Shown: positions 38,610 to 49,385 of the stretch, one piece after another
How the letters are laid out: each line of letters begins with the position of its first letter
Position numbering within the stretch: the stretch's first letter is position 1
NCBI GenBank assembly: GCA_023052935.1
Contig: CM041294.1
Span: forward strand, 36,169,236-36,233,235
DNA length: 64,000 nt
Direction of reading: 5' to 3'
From: Piezodorus guildinii
Lineage: Eukaryota; Arthropoda; Insecta; Hemiptera; Pentatomidae
Notes under the pieces: generated by a model
The model's input: the letters and a program-made list of their open reading frames with translations, nothing else
Told to the model about the DNA's origin: nothing
Database searches by the model: none
Program-made: the position numbers and the translations under genes

Positions 38610-39345
38610 ATAGTAGCTATGGTCGCCTTACACAACGTTGAAAAATGTTTGAGATTTTTAACACTGAACAGCAAATCTAGTGAGAGAAGAGACTGCTCGA
38701 ATCAGAATAAATCCAATTCGTGAATAACATATCGTGTCTCGCAAAATGGGAATATTTTCGATCACTGTCTCCCATAATGAAAGTGACCTTAGGGTAGATG
38801 CATTTCGAAGAATGTCAGTAAAAAGGCTAAGCACTTCCCTAAACCGAATAAGAGTTGACAGATGCGTAGTGCTCTTGGTAGTACACCTGTGGTCTTCATC
38901 GAAAGATTTTGTTTAGCGATGAAAAAAATCATACGATTCAAGAAAATTTAATGAGCAAAATTATCCTGTGAATGCATAAAGCTCTAAAGAAGCCCAGTAA
39001 GTCATTATAAGAGCGGAAAAATTTCATCTCCCTATATCGGTGATTATTGGATGAGGAGTTAGCTTTGATGGTATCACAAAGCTTCATTTTTTGTGAAAAA
39101 CGCTCAAAACTAGCATGAAGATAATAGGGAACCTGTTGCCAAGGCTCAGAATGATACTCTGTTCGCTGGAAGTCAGTAGGTTTTCCAGCCGGGTTCCGCT
39201 TCAGCTCGCAAGCTCAGATCAACTCAGAAGTATTGGGGAGGATGGCGAAGCATAGAGCATATAATAGCTTTGTAAGCCTCAAACAATCTATGATCCAAGC
39301 AGTTAAGCGCTCTTCTCAAGAAGTGCTGCTGAAGGGGGACATTTT
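38610..39345 (+). pseudogene. Tc1/mariner-type transposase relic
   Basis: Fragments in several frames resemble a Tc1/mariner-superfamily transposase. RKINRNPVRNIS and LAKWNIF resemble an HTH region (about 38695-38755). SSKDFV with SDEKNHT (about 38895-38930) suggests the first catalytic Asp region. FNEQNYPVNA, SVIIG-GVSFDGITKLHF (about 39030-39090) and KQSMIQAVKRSSQEVL (about 39287-39335) correspond to later parts. The region of the second and third catalytic residues seems lost. Similarity is by eye, and there are many stops. Confidence 0.5.
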
Positions 39346-39499
39346 CAGTAATTTATGTTTTGTTTAACTATATTATATATATATATATATATATACGTTT
39401 TATTTCCCAATAAAGATTTTGAAAAAAATATTTGTTCTGTTGAAATCTGTAAATATTTCCTTGTAACAATATTTATGGCAGGACTAAGTACACGAAAAA

Positions 39500-39700
39500 A
39501 AAGATGTGGGTCCAGGACATACAGAGATTTGTACTATTTCAAGGTCAACTGCCGTGCAATATGTTGATAAGGATATCGCACTCAGAAGCCAGGTGTTTTC
39601 TCAATTTATAGTTACCCTCTTCATAGACGCTGGGTATGCCCCAGGAGGTCTCACGGGTGAAGATGGAATTCGAATTCGGGACCTTGAGAACTTTATACTG
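39500..39700 (-). mobile_element. SINE2 copy, degraded
   Basis: Reverse complement contains CCCGAATTCGAATTCC (B box region), CCTGGGGCATACCCAGC, GAGAAAACACCTGGCTTCTG, AGTGCGATATCC and AGTACAAATCTCTGTATGTC, in SINE2 order. Confidence 0.7.
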
Positions 39701-40079
39701 GTTCTCTTTCTCTATAAATTTATTTATATTATTTTATTTCGATGATATATTTCTTTTTATAAAAATGTCAAATTTTATTTATCTATAATCGTTATAACAT
39801 TATTTATCAAAAAATAAGTTAAATGAATACCAATTAGTGTTACATAGTAAAACCGAGTTGAACCCTAATTAATTTTATCAATTTAATGGAATTAATTCGG
39901 CGAAAACACACCACACTAAAAGCATAAAATTGGTTTATTTAATAATGCAATATATTTATTAAGAGAACTTGTCCTCTGCTATATAAATAATCTATTTTTC
40001 CCTATAACTATTTAAAAAATAACAAATATGAACTGGATATTTACTGAGTACATAAACGATGACCTTTACACAATAAATT
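39701..40079. other. AT-rich gap
   Basis: Flanks the large inverted repeat. No features seen. Confidence 0.5.
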
Positions 40080-40358
40080 GTTTGAAAATAAATAAAAAAT
40101 GCTGCGTTGGCTAATCAGACAATGCTCCAGTGGATGTCCTAAATTTTACGTATTCAGGTTTAATTAGGATAGGGATCGTTAATGAGTACCTGACATCGCA
40201 CATGCTCAGGACCCTATTTTACGTCATCTTTAAACGACGGTTAAACAAGGGATTTTTCCCCTCCTTTTAAAACTTTGAGCCCTCTTTCGTGTTTGAAACT
40301 ACGACCTTGGGTATAGATAGATGGCTGTTATTTTAGCTACTACACCACAGGTGACCAT
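40080..40358 (-). mobile_element. SINE1 at outer edge of left palindrome arm
   Basis: Reverse complement has the full SINE1 order: GGTCACCTGTGGTGTAGTAG, AGCTAAAATAACAGCC, GGGATCGTTAATGAGTACC in sense complement, and a short A/T tail. It is mirrored by 44897-45180. The B box is mutated (GTTTCAAACACG). Confidence 0.85.
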
Positions 40359-40502
40359 TTGTTTCTAGATTAGATCTCATGTCATTCCTTTTCTTCAGAA
40401 TATGATTATTTCAGCTACATTGTTTCACTTTTGTATGGGTATTTTCGGTTGATTCCATGATTTTTAATCATAAAAAAGTGTCGCTAATTTAGAGAAAATA
40501 TC

Positions 40503-40537
<35 letters not shown>

Positions 40538-41051
40538 TATTTAAATAAATAATGTATTAAACTAGCACAAGAAATTTTACACTATGATTGCTGCCGATAT
40601 ACATTAAGGACTCGAAGTTGAAGGTATATTGAGGGGAATACATAAGTATTTACATTGCAAATGAAGCTTATTTTGTAAAGCAGGCACCTGATCACTGTTT
40701 AGCCAGCTGGGATCATGCAAATCCTTTCGCCCATTCCTAAGCTAAGTTTGATTAATTCAATTATTTGACCTATATCGATTCAGAAACCTCTGCGCAGCAC
40801 GTATATATAACGACCAGAATACATAAAATATCTAAAATTCGATGGTTATTAATAAATAGATATATTTTGAATTTTTATAGTAACATAGCATCTGAATGAT
40901 TGTGATTTTGATTTGAATCGGCCTTGTCAAGATACATACCCTTCATAAAAGGATTTTTAGAGGGAGAAGTAATGACTTTATATTCGGTAAAAAGTAATTT
41001 TATGAGTTTAAAATTAATAAATATCATCTAAAAAACTTTAAATCATTTCTA

Positions 41052-41964
41052 TTGGGTTGTTTTACATGAAATGTCCGTTTTTATAGTTTCTAAAATAAAG
41101 GACTTTGCAGGTCTCTGTTGTTTTCTTCCGAATTTTTACATATTAAAAGTAAACAGTTACTAATCCTCTACCTTTGTATTATAAACATTAGCTTCCTAAT
41201 CAATTACCCACTTTTTAGTATACCTCCAAATATGAACAAGGAAACACGCGAATTTCGAGTAATATTTTTTTACGAGTTTAAATTCGGCCATAGAACAGCT
41301 GAGGCCGCTAGAAATATTTGCATGGCGTTCGGGGAAGGAAGTGTTAATGAACGGACCATTCGCCGTTGGTTGCAAAGTTTTCAGCTGGGGATACCGACTT
41401 GGAAAACTTGCCCCGAGGAAGACCCCCGTCCGTAATAGACAACAATGTCCTCAAACATACAGTAGAAGGAAACCCCTACCAAACAGTTAAAGGACTCTCA
41501 GCACAACTAAATGCAAGTGCATCTACCGTTTCCAGACATTTAAAGTGTATTGGGAAAGTAAAAGCTTGATACATGGGTACCTCATAATCTCACTGAGCGG
41601 CAGTATGTTTTTAAACATGGCAAAACCGTGAAAAATTTGAAAGAACTGGGCTATGAAGTTCTTCCGCACTTACCATATTCTCCCGACTTGTCTCCAACAG
41701 ATTACCACCTGTTCAGGAATTTAGACAACTTCGTCAAAGGAAAACTTTTTTAAAATGATGATCAAGTGAAAAGTGCGTTTTCAGATTTTGTTTCACTTCA
41801 GAGATCAGAGTTTTTCAGTTCGGGGATAAAAAGTTCGTGTCCGTTGGGAAAAATGTGTAGAAAAAGAAGGTAAATACGTCTAATAAAATTATCTTGTTTT
41901 CATATCGTATTTTTAATAAAAATCCTTTACCTTGAAAACGGACATTTCATGTGACACAACCCAA
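41052..41964 (+). mobile_element. internally deleted mariner, left arm copy
   Basis: 913 bp between ~30-bp TIRs starting TTGGGTTGTTTTACATGAA (left) and, in reverse complement, TTGGGTTGTGTCACATGAA (right), with TA on both sides (41050-41051; 41965-41966). The N-terminal transposase (from ATG 41232, MNKETREFRVIFFYEFKFG) is followed by DNA-binding sequence to KCIGKVKA and a stop at about 41567. The text then jumps to FKHGKTVKNLKELGYEVLPH and YSPDLSPTDYHL. The catalytic centre with the first two Asp motifs is deleted. A single-base loss near 41370 also breaks the N-terminal frame. Non-autonomous. Confidence 0.92.
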
Positions 41965-42026
41965 TAACTTTAACGAACGATTTTAGTAACATCCTCACTT
42001 TAAATTGAAAGGATATTATCATGTAC

Positions 42027-42033
42027 AAAAAAA

Positions 42034-42094
<61 letters not shown>
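42027..42094. repeat. A25(TA)22 tract at inner edge of left arm
   Basis: Poly-A followed by TA dinucleotides, mirrored by (TA)nT16 at 42889-42968. Confidence 0.95.
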
Positions 42095-42096
<2 letters not shown>

Positions 42097-42888
42097 CAAT
42101 GAAGACAAATAAAAATACGCCGTCTCCACCCTTAAGATTAAAGGTCACGCGTTTCAAGATACGTAGAACCCAAAAATCGAATAAGAAACAAAATCCGTCT
42201 GTCGGCCGAACGAATTTTTGAATACCAATTGATTTATATGATCGAGTCAGAAGTAAAAAAAGATTTCGATCACACCAGAACTCGGCTATTATTTAAAAGA
42301 GAAAAAGAAATGAAAAGCATTTCAGGATCAGGACACGAAGCTGAAGATGAAAAATTATTCTCATAAGGTCGAGCCGAAACTGAATAAAATGAATACTTAA
42401 TTAGTGCGATTATCATGAGAATTAAATTCCCTACAAAATAATAAAATCTGGTGGTGGCTTCGGAAATCTCTAGAAAGCCAATTTATCACCAGGAAGAACA
42501 AAAACATAGATTTACTAGAGGCAGAGGACGGCCAAGACTCAGACGGGGGGGGGGGGAGGGGGTGTTGTGTTACTGAAGACTGCTGAGAATCTAAGGAGAT
42601 TTGAAAGCTTTGTGAGGATGCCAAGGTCTCAGATCGGGCTGTAGCGCCAAGAAAGTATGTATTATTGGGTGAAGCCTAAAAGTAAAAAATAACTTGACTT
42701 AATAATATATTATGGTTAATATAAGATTGTAAAGATCTTAGGAAAAGAAACCCTTGCCTACTCACCTTCTCTATCAAGAAGAAACGCTTTATTCCATCTA
42801 ACAAAGTCCAACATAAGAATTAATCAATTGCGAACTTTTTTTTTATATCATTGTTCATGTAAATCCTTATTGAATGTAATGTTTTTGT
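42095..42888. other. spacer of the large inverted repeat
   Basis: 794 bp of single-copy-looking sequence between the arms, with a G-run (42546-42557). No supported ORF. A phrase CGGCTATTATTTAAAAGAGA with GAAGCTGAAGATGAAAAA loosely resembles 31055-31150, possibly a shared old repeat. Confidence 0.5.
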
Positions 42889-42900
42889 TATATATATATA

Positions 42901-42968
<68 letters not shown>

Positions 42969-43030
42969 GTACATGATAATATCCTTTCAATTTAAAGTGA
43001 GGATGTTACTAAAATCGTTCGTTAAAGTTA

Positions 43031-43948
43031 TTGGGTTGTGTCACATGAAATGTCCGTTTTCAAGGTAAAGGATTTTTATTAAAAATACGATATGAAAACA
43101 AGATAATTTTATTCGACGTATTTACCTTATTTTTCTACACATTTTTCCCAACGGACACGAACTTTTTATCCCCGAACTGAAAAACTCTGATCTCTGAAGT
43201 GAAACAAAATCTGAAAACGCACTTTTCACTTGATCATCATTTTAAAAAAGTTTTCCTTTGACGAAGTTGTCTAAATTCCTGAACAGGTGGTAATCTGTTG
43301 GAGACAAGTCGGGAGAATATGGTAAGTGCGGAAGAACTTCGTAGCCCAGTTCTTTCAAATTTTTCACGGTTTTGCCATGTTTAAAAACATACTGCCGCTC
43401 AGTGAGATCATGAGGTACCCATGTATCAAGCTTTTACTTTCCCAATACACTTTAAATGTCTGGAAACGGTAGATGCACTTGCATTTAGTTGTGCTGAGAG
43501 TCCTTTAACTGTTTGGTAGGGGTTTCCTTCTACTGTATGTTTGAGGACATTGTTGTCTATTACGGACAGGGGTCTTCCTCGGGGCAAGTTTTCCAAGTCG
43601 GTATCCCCAGCTGAAAACTTTGCAAACCAACGGCGAATGGTCCGTTCATTAACACTCCCTTCCTCGAACGCCTTGCAAATATTTCTAGCGGCCTCAGCTG
43701 CTCTACGGCCGAGTTTAAACTCGTAAAAAAATAATACTCGAAATTCGCGTGTTTCCATGTTCATATTTGGAGGTATACTAAAAAGTGGGTAATTGATTGG
43801 GAAGCTAATGTTTATAATACAAAGGTAGAGGGTTAGTAGCTGTTTACTTTAAATATGTAAAAATTCGGAAGAAAACAACAGAGACCTGCCAAATCCTTTA
43901 TGTATTTCAGAAACTATAAAAACGGATACTTCATGTGAAACAACCCAA
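43031..43948 (-). mobile_element. internally deleted mariner, right arm copy
   Basis: 918 bp with TIRs and flanking TA (43029-43030; 43949-43950). The N-terminal transposase frame is intact here for 112 codons (43426-43764): MNMETREFRVLFFYEFKLGR through the HTH motifs to SASTVSRHLKCIGKVKA. It then stops at the same internal deletion as the left arm copy, with TDYHLFRNL-type remnants downstream. It could at most make a DNA-binding fragment. Confidence 0.92.
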
Positions 43949-44464
43949 TAGAAATGATTTAAGGTTTTCTAGATGATATTTATTAATTTTAAACTCATAA
44001 AATTACTTTTTACCGAATGTAAAATCATTACTTCTCCCTCTAAAAATCCTTTGATGAAGGATATGTATCTTGACAAGGCCGATTCGAATCGAAATCACAA
44101 TTATTCAGATGTTATGTTATTATAAAAATTCAAAATATATCTATTTATTAATAACCATTGAGTTTTAGATATTTTATGTATTCTGGTCGTTATATATACG
44201 TGCTGGACAGAGGTTTCTGAATCGATATAGGTCAAATAATTGAATTAATCAAACTTAGCTTAGGAATGGGCGAAAGGATTTGCATGATCCCAGCTGGCTA
44301 AACAGTGATCAGGTACCTGCTTTACAAAATAAGCTTCATTTGCAATGTAAATACTTTTGTATTCCCCTCAATATACCTTCAACTTCGAGTCCTTAATGTA
44401 TATCGGCAACAATCATAGTGTAAAATTTCTTGTGCTACTTTAATACATTATTTATTTAAATATA

Positions 44465-44521
<57 letters not shown>

Positions 44522-44526
<5 letters not shown>

Positions 44527-44750
44527 ATACTATTGTAATCTTTTTAATTTTTATTTTTCATTTCTTTCTGTTTTTATCATTTAAAATACTTATATATATT
44601 TATTGTAATCATTAATGTTACAAGTCTTTTTTGTTTTTCTTTTTATGCGTTCTTTGGTCAGTCATAATACTTATTTGTTTTGTACCTGTATGTTATTCTT
44701 AAGGGACCTAGTCCCAGAATAAAGTTCTTTTTTCATTCATTCAATAATAA
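44522..44750 (+). mobile_element. LINE family A 3' end inserted in the right arm
   Basis: AT-rich 3' UTR ending TTATTCTTAAGGGACCTAGTCCC, then AGAATAAAGTTC, the same terminal hairpin plus AATAAA as at 37300-37335. It is absent from the left arm, where only (ATT)n(AT)n is present. Confidence 0.82.
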
Positions 44751-44896
44751 GATATTTTCTTTAAATTACCGACACTTTTTCATGATTAAAAATCATGGAA
44801 TCAACCGAAAATACCTAAACAAAAGTGAAACAATGTAGCTGAAATAATCATATTCTGAAGAAAAGGAATGACATGAAATCTAATCTAGAAACAAAT

Positions 44897-45180
44897 GGTC
44901 ACCTGTGGTGTAGTAGCTAAAATAACAGCCATCTATCTAAACCCAAGGTCGTAGGTTCAAACACGAAAGAGGGCTCAAAGTTTTAAAAGGAGGGGAAAAA
45001 TCCCTTGTTTAACCGTCGTTTAAAGATGACGTAAAATAGGGTCCTGAGCATGTGCGATGTCAGGTACTCATTAACGATCCCTATCCTAATTAAACCTGAA
45101 TACGTAAAATTTAGGACATCCACTGGAGCATTGTCTGATTAGCCAACGCAGCATAAACGTTACTTAAAACGAATAAAGAA
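44897..45180 (+). mobile_element. SINE1 at outer edge of right palindrome arm
   Basis: Mirror of 40080-40358: GGTCACCTGTGGTGTAGTAG, CGTAGGTTCAAACACGAAAG (mutated B box), CTGAGCATGTGCGATGTCAG, ACTCATTAACGATCCC and ATTTAGGACATCCACTGGAG. Its tail (ACGTTACTTAAAACGAATAAAG) extends beyond the arm homology. Confidence 0.85.
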
Positions 45181-45347
45181 ACCATTAAAAATGTAAAATG
45201 GATCTTAGGTTACTTAAAGCACTGATTCGTTCTGTTTCTAGGACAACAGCTTTGCTAGAAGGTAGTTTTGCCAAGATCAGACTCAACCTTTAGCTTATTA
45301 TTTTAATTTCTACATAATTATTTCAATTAACTATGTATATTAATATG

Positions 45348-45720
45348 CTCGCCGTTTTAGGCTACTTCAACACTTACTAGACAAACGGTCAAAGCTTCCT
45401 CTTAACTACAAAAGACTTATCTACATGACTATTATAAACTTATCCATAAAGACCTTAATGTTCCCTAATTTGGCCCGGTGCTTGTATCAATCCTTTCATG
45501 ACAAACTCCATTCTCATCTGTCCCACTAGTTTCAATCCGAGGCGCCTGAAAAGGAGCCCCGGGTCCTTCTAGTTTAGAATATTTTTAGTGCTTCCAACGG
45601 GAAGCTTCTCTACACATCTATCATTGTCATTGTATTATATAACTATTACATATACTTGATGTGTTTTTTGTTGTTGTTAATACAGTTGTAAACATCAATA
45701 AAATGTTATAATAAAAATAG
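45348..45720 (+). mobile_element. Jockey LINE family B, short internally deleted 3' fragment
   Basis: Matches family B from CGTTTTAGGCTACTTCAACA through LYMTI, then jumps to LIHKDLNVP, lacking TYGVEIWGST and the sequence up to there, and ends with the typical 3' UTR TACAGTTGTAAACATCAATA. Confidence 0.85.
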
Positions 45721-45874
45721 TAATTTAGTAATATTACGTTCTGTGCTGTAAGATACAGTAATAATTATAATGAGAGAACCAATTAATTTAATACCCACTT
45801 TGGTGGATACTGTGATTGGTAATATATCCAAACAGCGAATATTGTATACTAAAAAACATCTGCTATGGGTTGCC

Positions 45875-45878
<4 letters not shown>

Positions 45879-45909
<31 letters not shown>
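45879..45909. repeat. (AAT)n microsatellite
   Basis: About ten ATA/AAT units. Confidence 0.95.
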
Positions 45910-46048
45910 GCCTTTATTTATATGTAAATACAAAGTTATTAATAATCTCCATTATGTATAAAAAAACAAAACAAAAAAATGAATATTTACATATAGACCT
46001 TCCCAAAGAATGGGAGATTAGAGTCTTTTGGGCGGAGACTAGCCGAAC

Positions 46049-46850
46049 CTAAAACTTGAGTTGCTGGCACTTAGTTTTCCATAACACTCTGTCTTGTGCG
46101 TGTCTCATCCACAAAGAACCTTCCTTTTTTTTCAATTCGTCGACCCAGCGCTTGCGTTGTCGGCCTCTGCGTCTTTTTTTATTGATAGGGATCCATTCGG
46201 CAGCTCGCTTTGCCCAACTGTCTTCCGTTTTCCGCATGAGATGTCCTGCCCATGCCACTTCATTTTTCTAGCATAAGCAATAGCGTCTGCGACATTTGTT
46301 AGTTTTCTTATTTTATTTGCGTTAATTTTGTCCCGCAGGAAGATTCCTAACATAATCCGCTCCATTCTTCGTTGACATACGTTTATTTTTTGTTCTAAAT
46401 TTTTTGTGAGTGACCATGTCTGGCATCCATATGTAAGCACTGGGATGATGCAGCTGTTAAAAGCTAGTGCTTTATATTTTATTTCCAGTTGGCTTTTGAA
46501 TATAATCTTGAGGCTCCAAAATTTTTTCCACGCCTTACCTATTCTGGACTCTATTTCTTTTGCGTCTCTATTTACAAATGATATTTTTTGTCCAAGATAG
46601 TAGGCTTCTTTGGAAATCTTCATGTCTGGGAGTTGGTGCTTAATTATTTCGGAAGACCGTTGGTCATCATTAGAGACTTTTCAGGGTTCAATATCAGACC
46701 ATGGAGAGAGCTCTTTTCTTTTAGTTCATTAACCACTATGACGAGTTCATCCTCCGAACTTGCTATTAGGACTACGTCATCCGCGAATTTCAATGAATTT
46801 AGCTTCGTTCCATTGATAGAGATTCCCATATCTTCCCAATCTCGACGATT
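46049..46850 (-). mobile_element. RTE-like LINE fragment, RT palm to C-terminus
   Basis: Minus-strand reading: GISINGTKLNSLKFADDVVL (46644-46829; catalytic FADD), a short frame break, then YYLGQKISFVNRDAKEIESR, LTYGCQTWSLTKNLEQKINV and CQRRMERIMLG (46132-46623), and after another shift near 46255 the terminal GHLMRKTEDSWAKRAAEWIP and GRQRKRWVDELKKKEGSLWM (46049-46258). This matches the C-terminal layout of RTE-type and similar endonuclease-RT elements. It has two frameshifts and is 5' truncated. Confidence 0.87.
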
Positions 46851-47164
46851 CCTTAATGAATGAAATTAAAATGTTCCAGAGGGTTAAGAAGTCGAAATCC
46901 CTAAATAGGAAAATAAGTGTAACAAAACGTCATGTTAAAAATTTAAAATTGCATTTTAATACAACTAAAAATATTCGGTCATTTAAAGCAGCTATTACTC
47001 TTCTATCGCTAGGTTGTAAATTTATGGAATCTCAAAAAAACATCGTCATTTAATGAGGTTTAAAATCGTGTATAACAAACTTACCTTTATGAGATAATCA
47101 AGGACACGAGGAAGCAAAAATTTAAAAAAAAAAAAAACTTGATATGTGCCTCATAAGGTGGATA
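46851..47164. other. gap, possible LINE scrap
   Basis: 46856-47053 stays open on the plus strand (HVKNLKLHFNTTKNIRSFKA, KFMESQKNI), loosely like a LINE C-terminal NSLPKNI end. Too weak to call. Confidence 0.3.
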
Positions 47165-47465
47165 GGCGTGGTCTAGTGGATAGAGCACTAGCTTACTGTT
47201 CTCCGAGTCCTGGGTTCGAATTCCGGCTGTAGCAGAATATTTTTTATTCGGTTAATTCTGTCGGGGGGGCGACACTGGGGTATGGAAAACCTTCTGGGGT
47301 AGACCCAGCCTATTTAAAAAAATGGGGGAAAACCTGGCGGCTGAGCGTGATCAAGGCCTAATCACCTCATTACACCACTGTTGGCCTAGGAAAAGTACGA
47401 ATCTCTGTATGTGCTGAGCCCAAGACTCTTAATGGGCTGTAGTAGTACAGGTTTTTTTTTTTTTT
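47165..47465 (+). mobile_element. SINE2 copy, well preserved
   Basis: Head with A box TGGTCTAGTGGATAGAGCAC and B box GGGTTCGAATTCC; body GCAGAATATTTTTTATTCGG, GGGGTATGGAAAACC, GGGGGAAAACCTGGCGGCTG, GGCCTAATCACCTCATTACA, GTACGAATCTCTGTATGTGC; T-rich 3' tail at 47451-47466. Confidence 0.9.
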
Positions 47466-47599
47466 GGATATGTCATAGAAGGTGACGAGCACCGAAAAAT
47501 GTATAAATCTGAGTGTTGATATTCTGGTTCAAGGTGATGCTTTGGTACTGCTGTGTTAAGGTACGTAAACGGATAAGACGATATAAATGATCAGTGATA

Positions 47600-47890
47600 G
47601 AAAGGGTAACGATCTTGGTGATATTGATATAATAGGACAGACGTTAGAACACATAGAGACATTTAAGTATTTAGGTTCTATAATAACTAGGAAAAAGGAG
47701 ACCCAGGAGGAAATTAAGTCTTGATTAAAGGGATGAAAGGCATGTTATTTTTCAGTTGCGAAATTACTTAACTCGCGGCTTCTATCTGCACTTAAAGTTT
47801 AGAATTTGTAAAAGTTTTTTTTCCCGACAATTCTGTACGTATGTGAAACGCGGTCGCTTACTTTAAATAATATACAACGTATTAATATTT
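47600..47890 (+). mobile_element. RTE-like LINE scrap
   Basis: Reads TLEHIETFKYLGSIITRKKE and, after a stop, KLLNSRLLSALKV and LYVCETRSLT, the YLG and YGCETWSL positions of RTE-like RT. Stops at about 47721. Confidence 0.68.
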
Positions 47891-47929
47891 TTTTTAGAAT
47901 AAGCTACTAGGTAAAATATTTGGTATAGA

Positions 47930-48480
47930 ATAGATTTTATTTGTCTTTGGGGTATTCCCCTTACAAATAGAGCCTGGCTTGGCTATTCACAATACATTTT
48001 TTTAAGTTATATACATATTTTAATAAATATAAATAATTTTTTTCCTTACAATATAGTTGAGATAAAAAAAAAAAGGTACATATGTTTTTGAAGTAATAAT
48101 ACATCTGTTTAAAAAAATAAATAAAAACATAAAAATAAAATACATATGGTTTTAAAATAATAATACATCTGTTTAAAAAAATTGAATAAATAAATGTAGA
48201 GATAAAATAATAATAAAATACATATGTTTTTAAAATAATAATACATTTCTAAAAAAAAGAAAAGAGAAAAAAAAATTAGTATATTGATATAGATAAATTA
48301 ATAGTATTTCTTTTTTTCCAATATAGTTGGAATAAAAATAAAAATATATATGTTTTTAAAATAATAATACATCTCTTTAAAAACATAAAATATAAATGTA
48401 TATAAATTTTTTAAAAACAAAACATCTGTTTAAGGCTATTTAGATTAAAATTTTACATTACATTGATAAAGTTCGGTTAG
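47930..48480. repeat. AT-rich imperfect tandem repeat, ~70-bp unit
   Basis: At least four units containing TACATATGTTTTTAAAATAA, then TAATACATCT (near 48077, 48150, 48222 and 48348), separated by A-rich sequence. The left end (GGTATTCCCCTTACAAATAG, CTGGCTTGGC) may be part of an antisense LINE UTR. Confidence 0.7.
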
Positions 48481-48839
48481 ACTGCTGGTTACATCAGTTA
48501 CAATTCATATTAAGCTAATATTTACTTTAGGTATAATAGAATTGTTTATGAATAGATCATCGATTTATATACGTCAAAACAGTCATTGGGGATATCGTAT
48601 TAATATTTGGTATATGTGTATCATAAATATCTAGTCATATTGTGGCAGCAGATACTAGACATCAAGAGAAACAAAAAAACTATTATAACAATAATAAAAA
48701 GAAGAAGTTCCATTAGGTCCTTAAAATGAGTTAATTAAGTATAACTTAAAGTAATAAAAAGATTTCCTTAACTGGGGTAGTTAGAAAAAGGGAGGGTTAT
48801 TTTAAAAAGTATCCATCTAAAGGAATAAAAGGCTATTGG
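48481..48839. other. AT-rich gap
   Basis: No supported features. Confidence 0.5.
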
Positions 48840-49200
48840 AAATATTAACCCGGGATTGGGATGGGACTCAATCCGTTTAAGTTAATCACTCCCGAAAGAG
48901 GCGACAGGGAGCTGAGCTAAGCACGGCATTAGGGGCGGCCATTCAAGCAGAAGAGCGTTCCGCAATTAAAGCAAAACAGTCCAATTAAGCAAAGGACGAG
49001 GCTGATGAAGAGGGACCACAAGACTCCTGCTTCGAGGACACCACAATCAGGAGTCATTGTCTTGGGATACTTTCTGCGCAGTCACGTCACGCGGGGTTCA
49101 TGCTTCGTTAGCCAATAGCATTACCTCGCAAGGAGGGGATCATCTCGAAAATCCGCTACTTCCTTCATTTCGGCTGTCAACAGGGTCCACCCTCCTTTGT
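48840..49200. promoter_or_regulatory. CpG-rich, apparently unique block; candidate regulatory region
   Basis: Markedly GC- and CpG-rich compared with its surroundings, with roughly 18 CpG in ~360 bp by eye. It includes CAGTCACGTCACGCGGGG and an inverted-CCAAT-like AGCCAATAGC at about 49113. It resembles no repeat family in the window. It could be a promoter, an exon of a gene extending elsewhere, or an unrecognised repeat. No ORF supports a gene. Confidence 0.35.
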
Positions 49201-49385
49201 AAATGCTAACTTGGGAAAAAGACCTTAGAGGAATATATATTTCCATCATTTTTTAAAAGATTTTTATTCTGTAATATTAAAATATGTATCAACGGAGATA
49301 GTAAAAATATTGCTTTGATACTGCATTCGTCCAATATTTACAGGGCAAATAGTTACTAAACCATAAACGTATAAAATTATTAGAT
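49201..49385. repeat. AT-rich sequence with first copy of a 77-bp direct repeat
   Basis: Contains TTTGATACTGCATTCGTCCA at 49314, start of a 77-bp block (49314-49390) repeated at 49744-49820 with roughly 84% identity by eye. Confidence 0.7.

Larger units (their letters stand above)
40099..42094 (+). repeat. left arm of large inverted repeat
   Basis: ~2.0 kb arm containing, from the outside in, SINE1 (minus), unique-looking AT-rich sequence, an (ATT)n(AT)n run (40502-40545), an internally deleted mariner (plus) and an A25(TA)22 tract. It matches 42889-45154 in reverse complement, at about 94% over a 200-bp stretch compared by eye around 41041-41240. Confidence 0.93.
42889..45154 (-). repeat. 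right arm of large inverted repeat
   Basis: ~2.27 kb arm, reverse complement of 40099-42094. It is longer because of a family A LINE end (44522-44750) and longer AT microsatellites (44461-44521). Confidence 0.93.

Noticed and set aside
40502..40545. Tandem repeats as a CRISPR array (here and at 4985-5210)
   Set aside because: Units are contiguous without unique spacers, and the sequence is eukaryotic.
42021..42221. Open frames rich in Lys and Ile-Tyr repeats at the poly-A/(TA)n tract (also 41927-42157)
   Set aside because: Produced by homopolymer and dinucleotide repeats.
46856..47053. 65-codon plus-strand frame after the RTE fragment
   Set aside because: Only a faint resemblance to a LINE C-terminus; too short and diverged to support.
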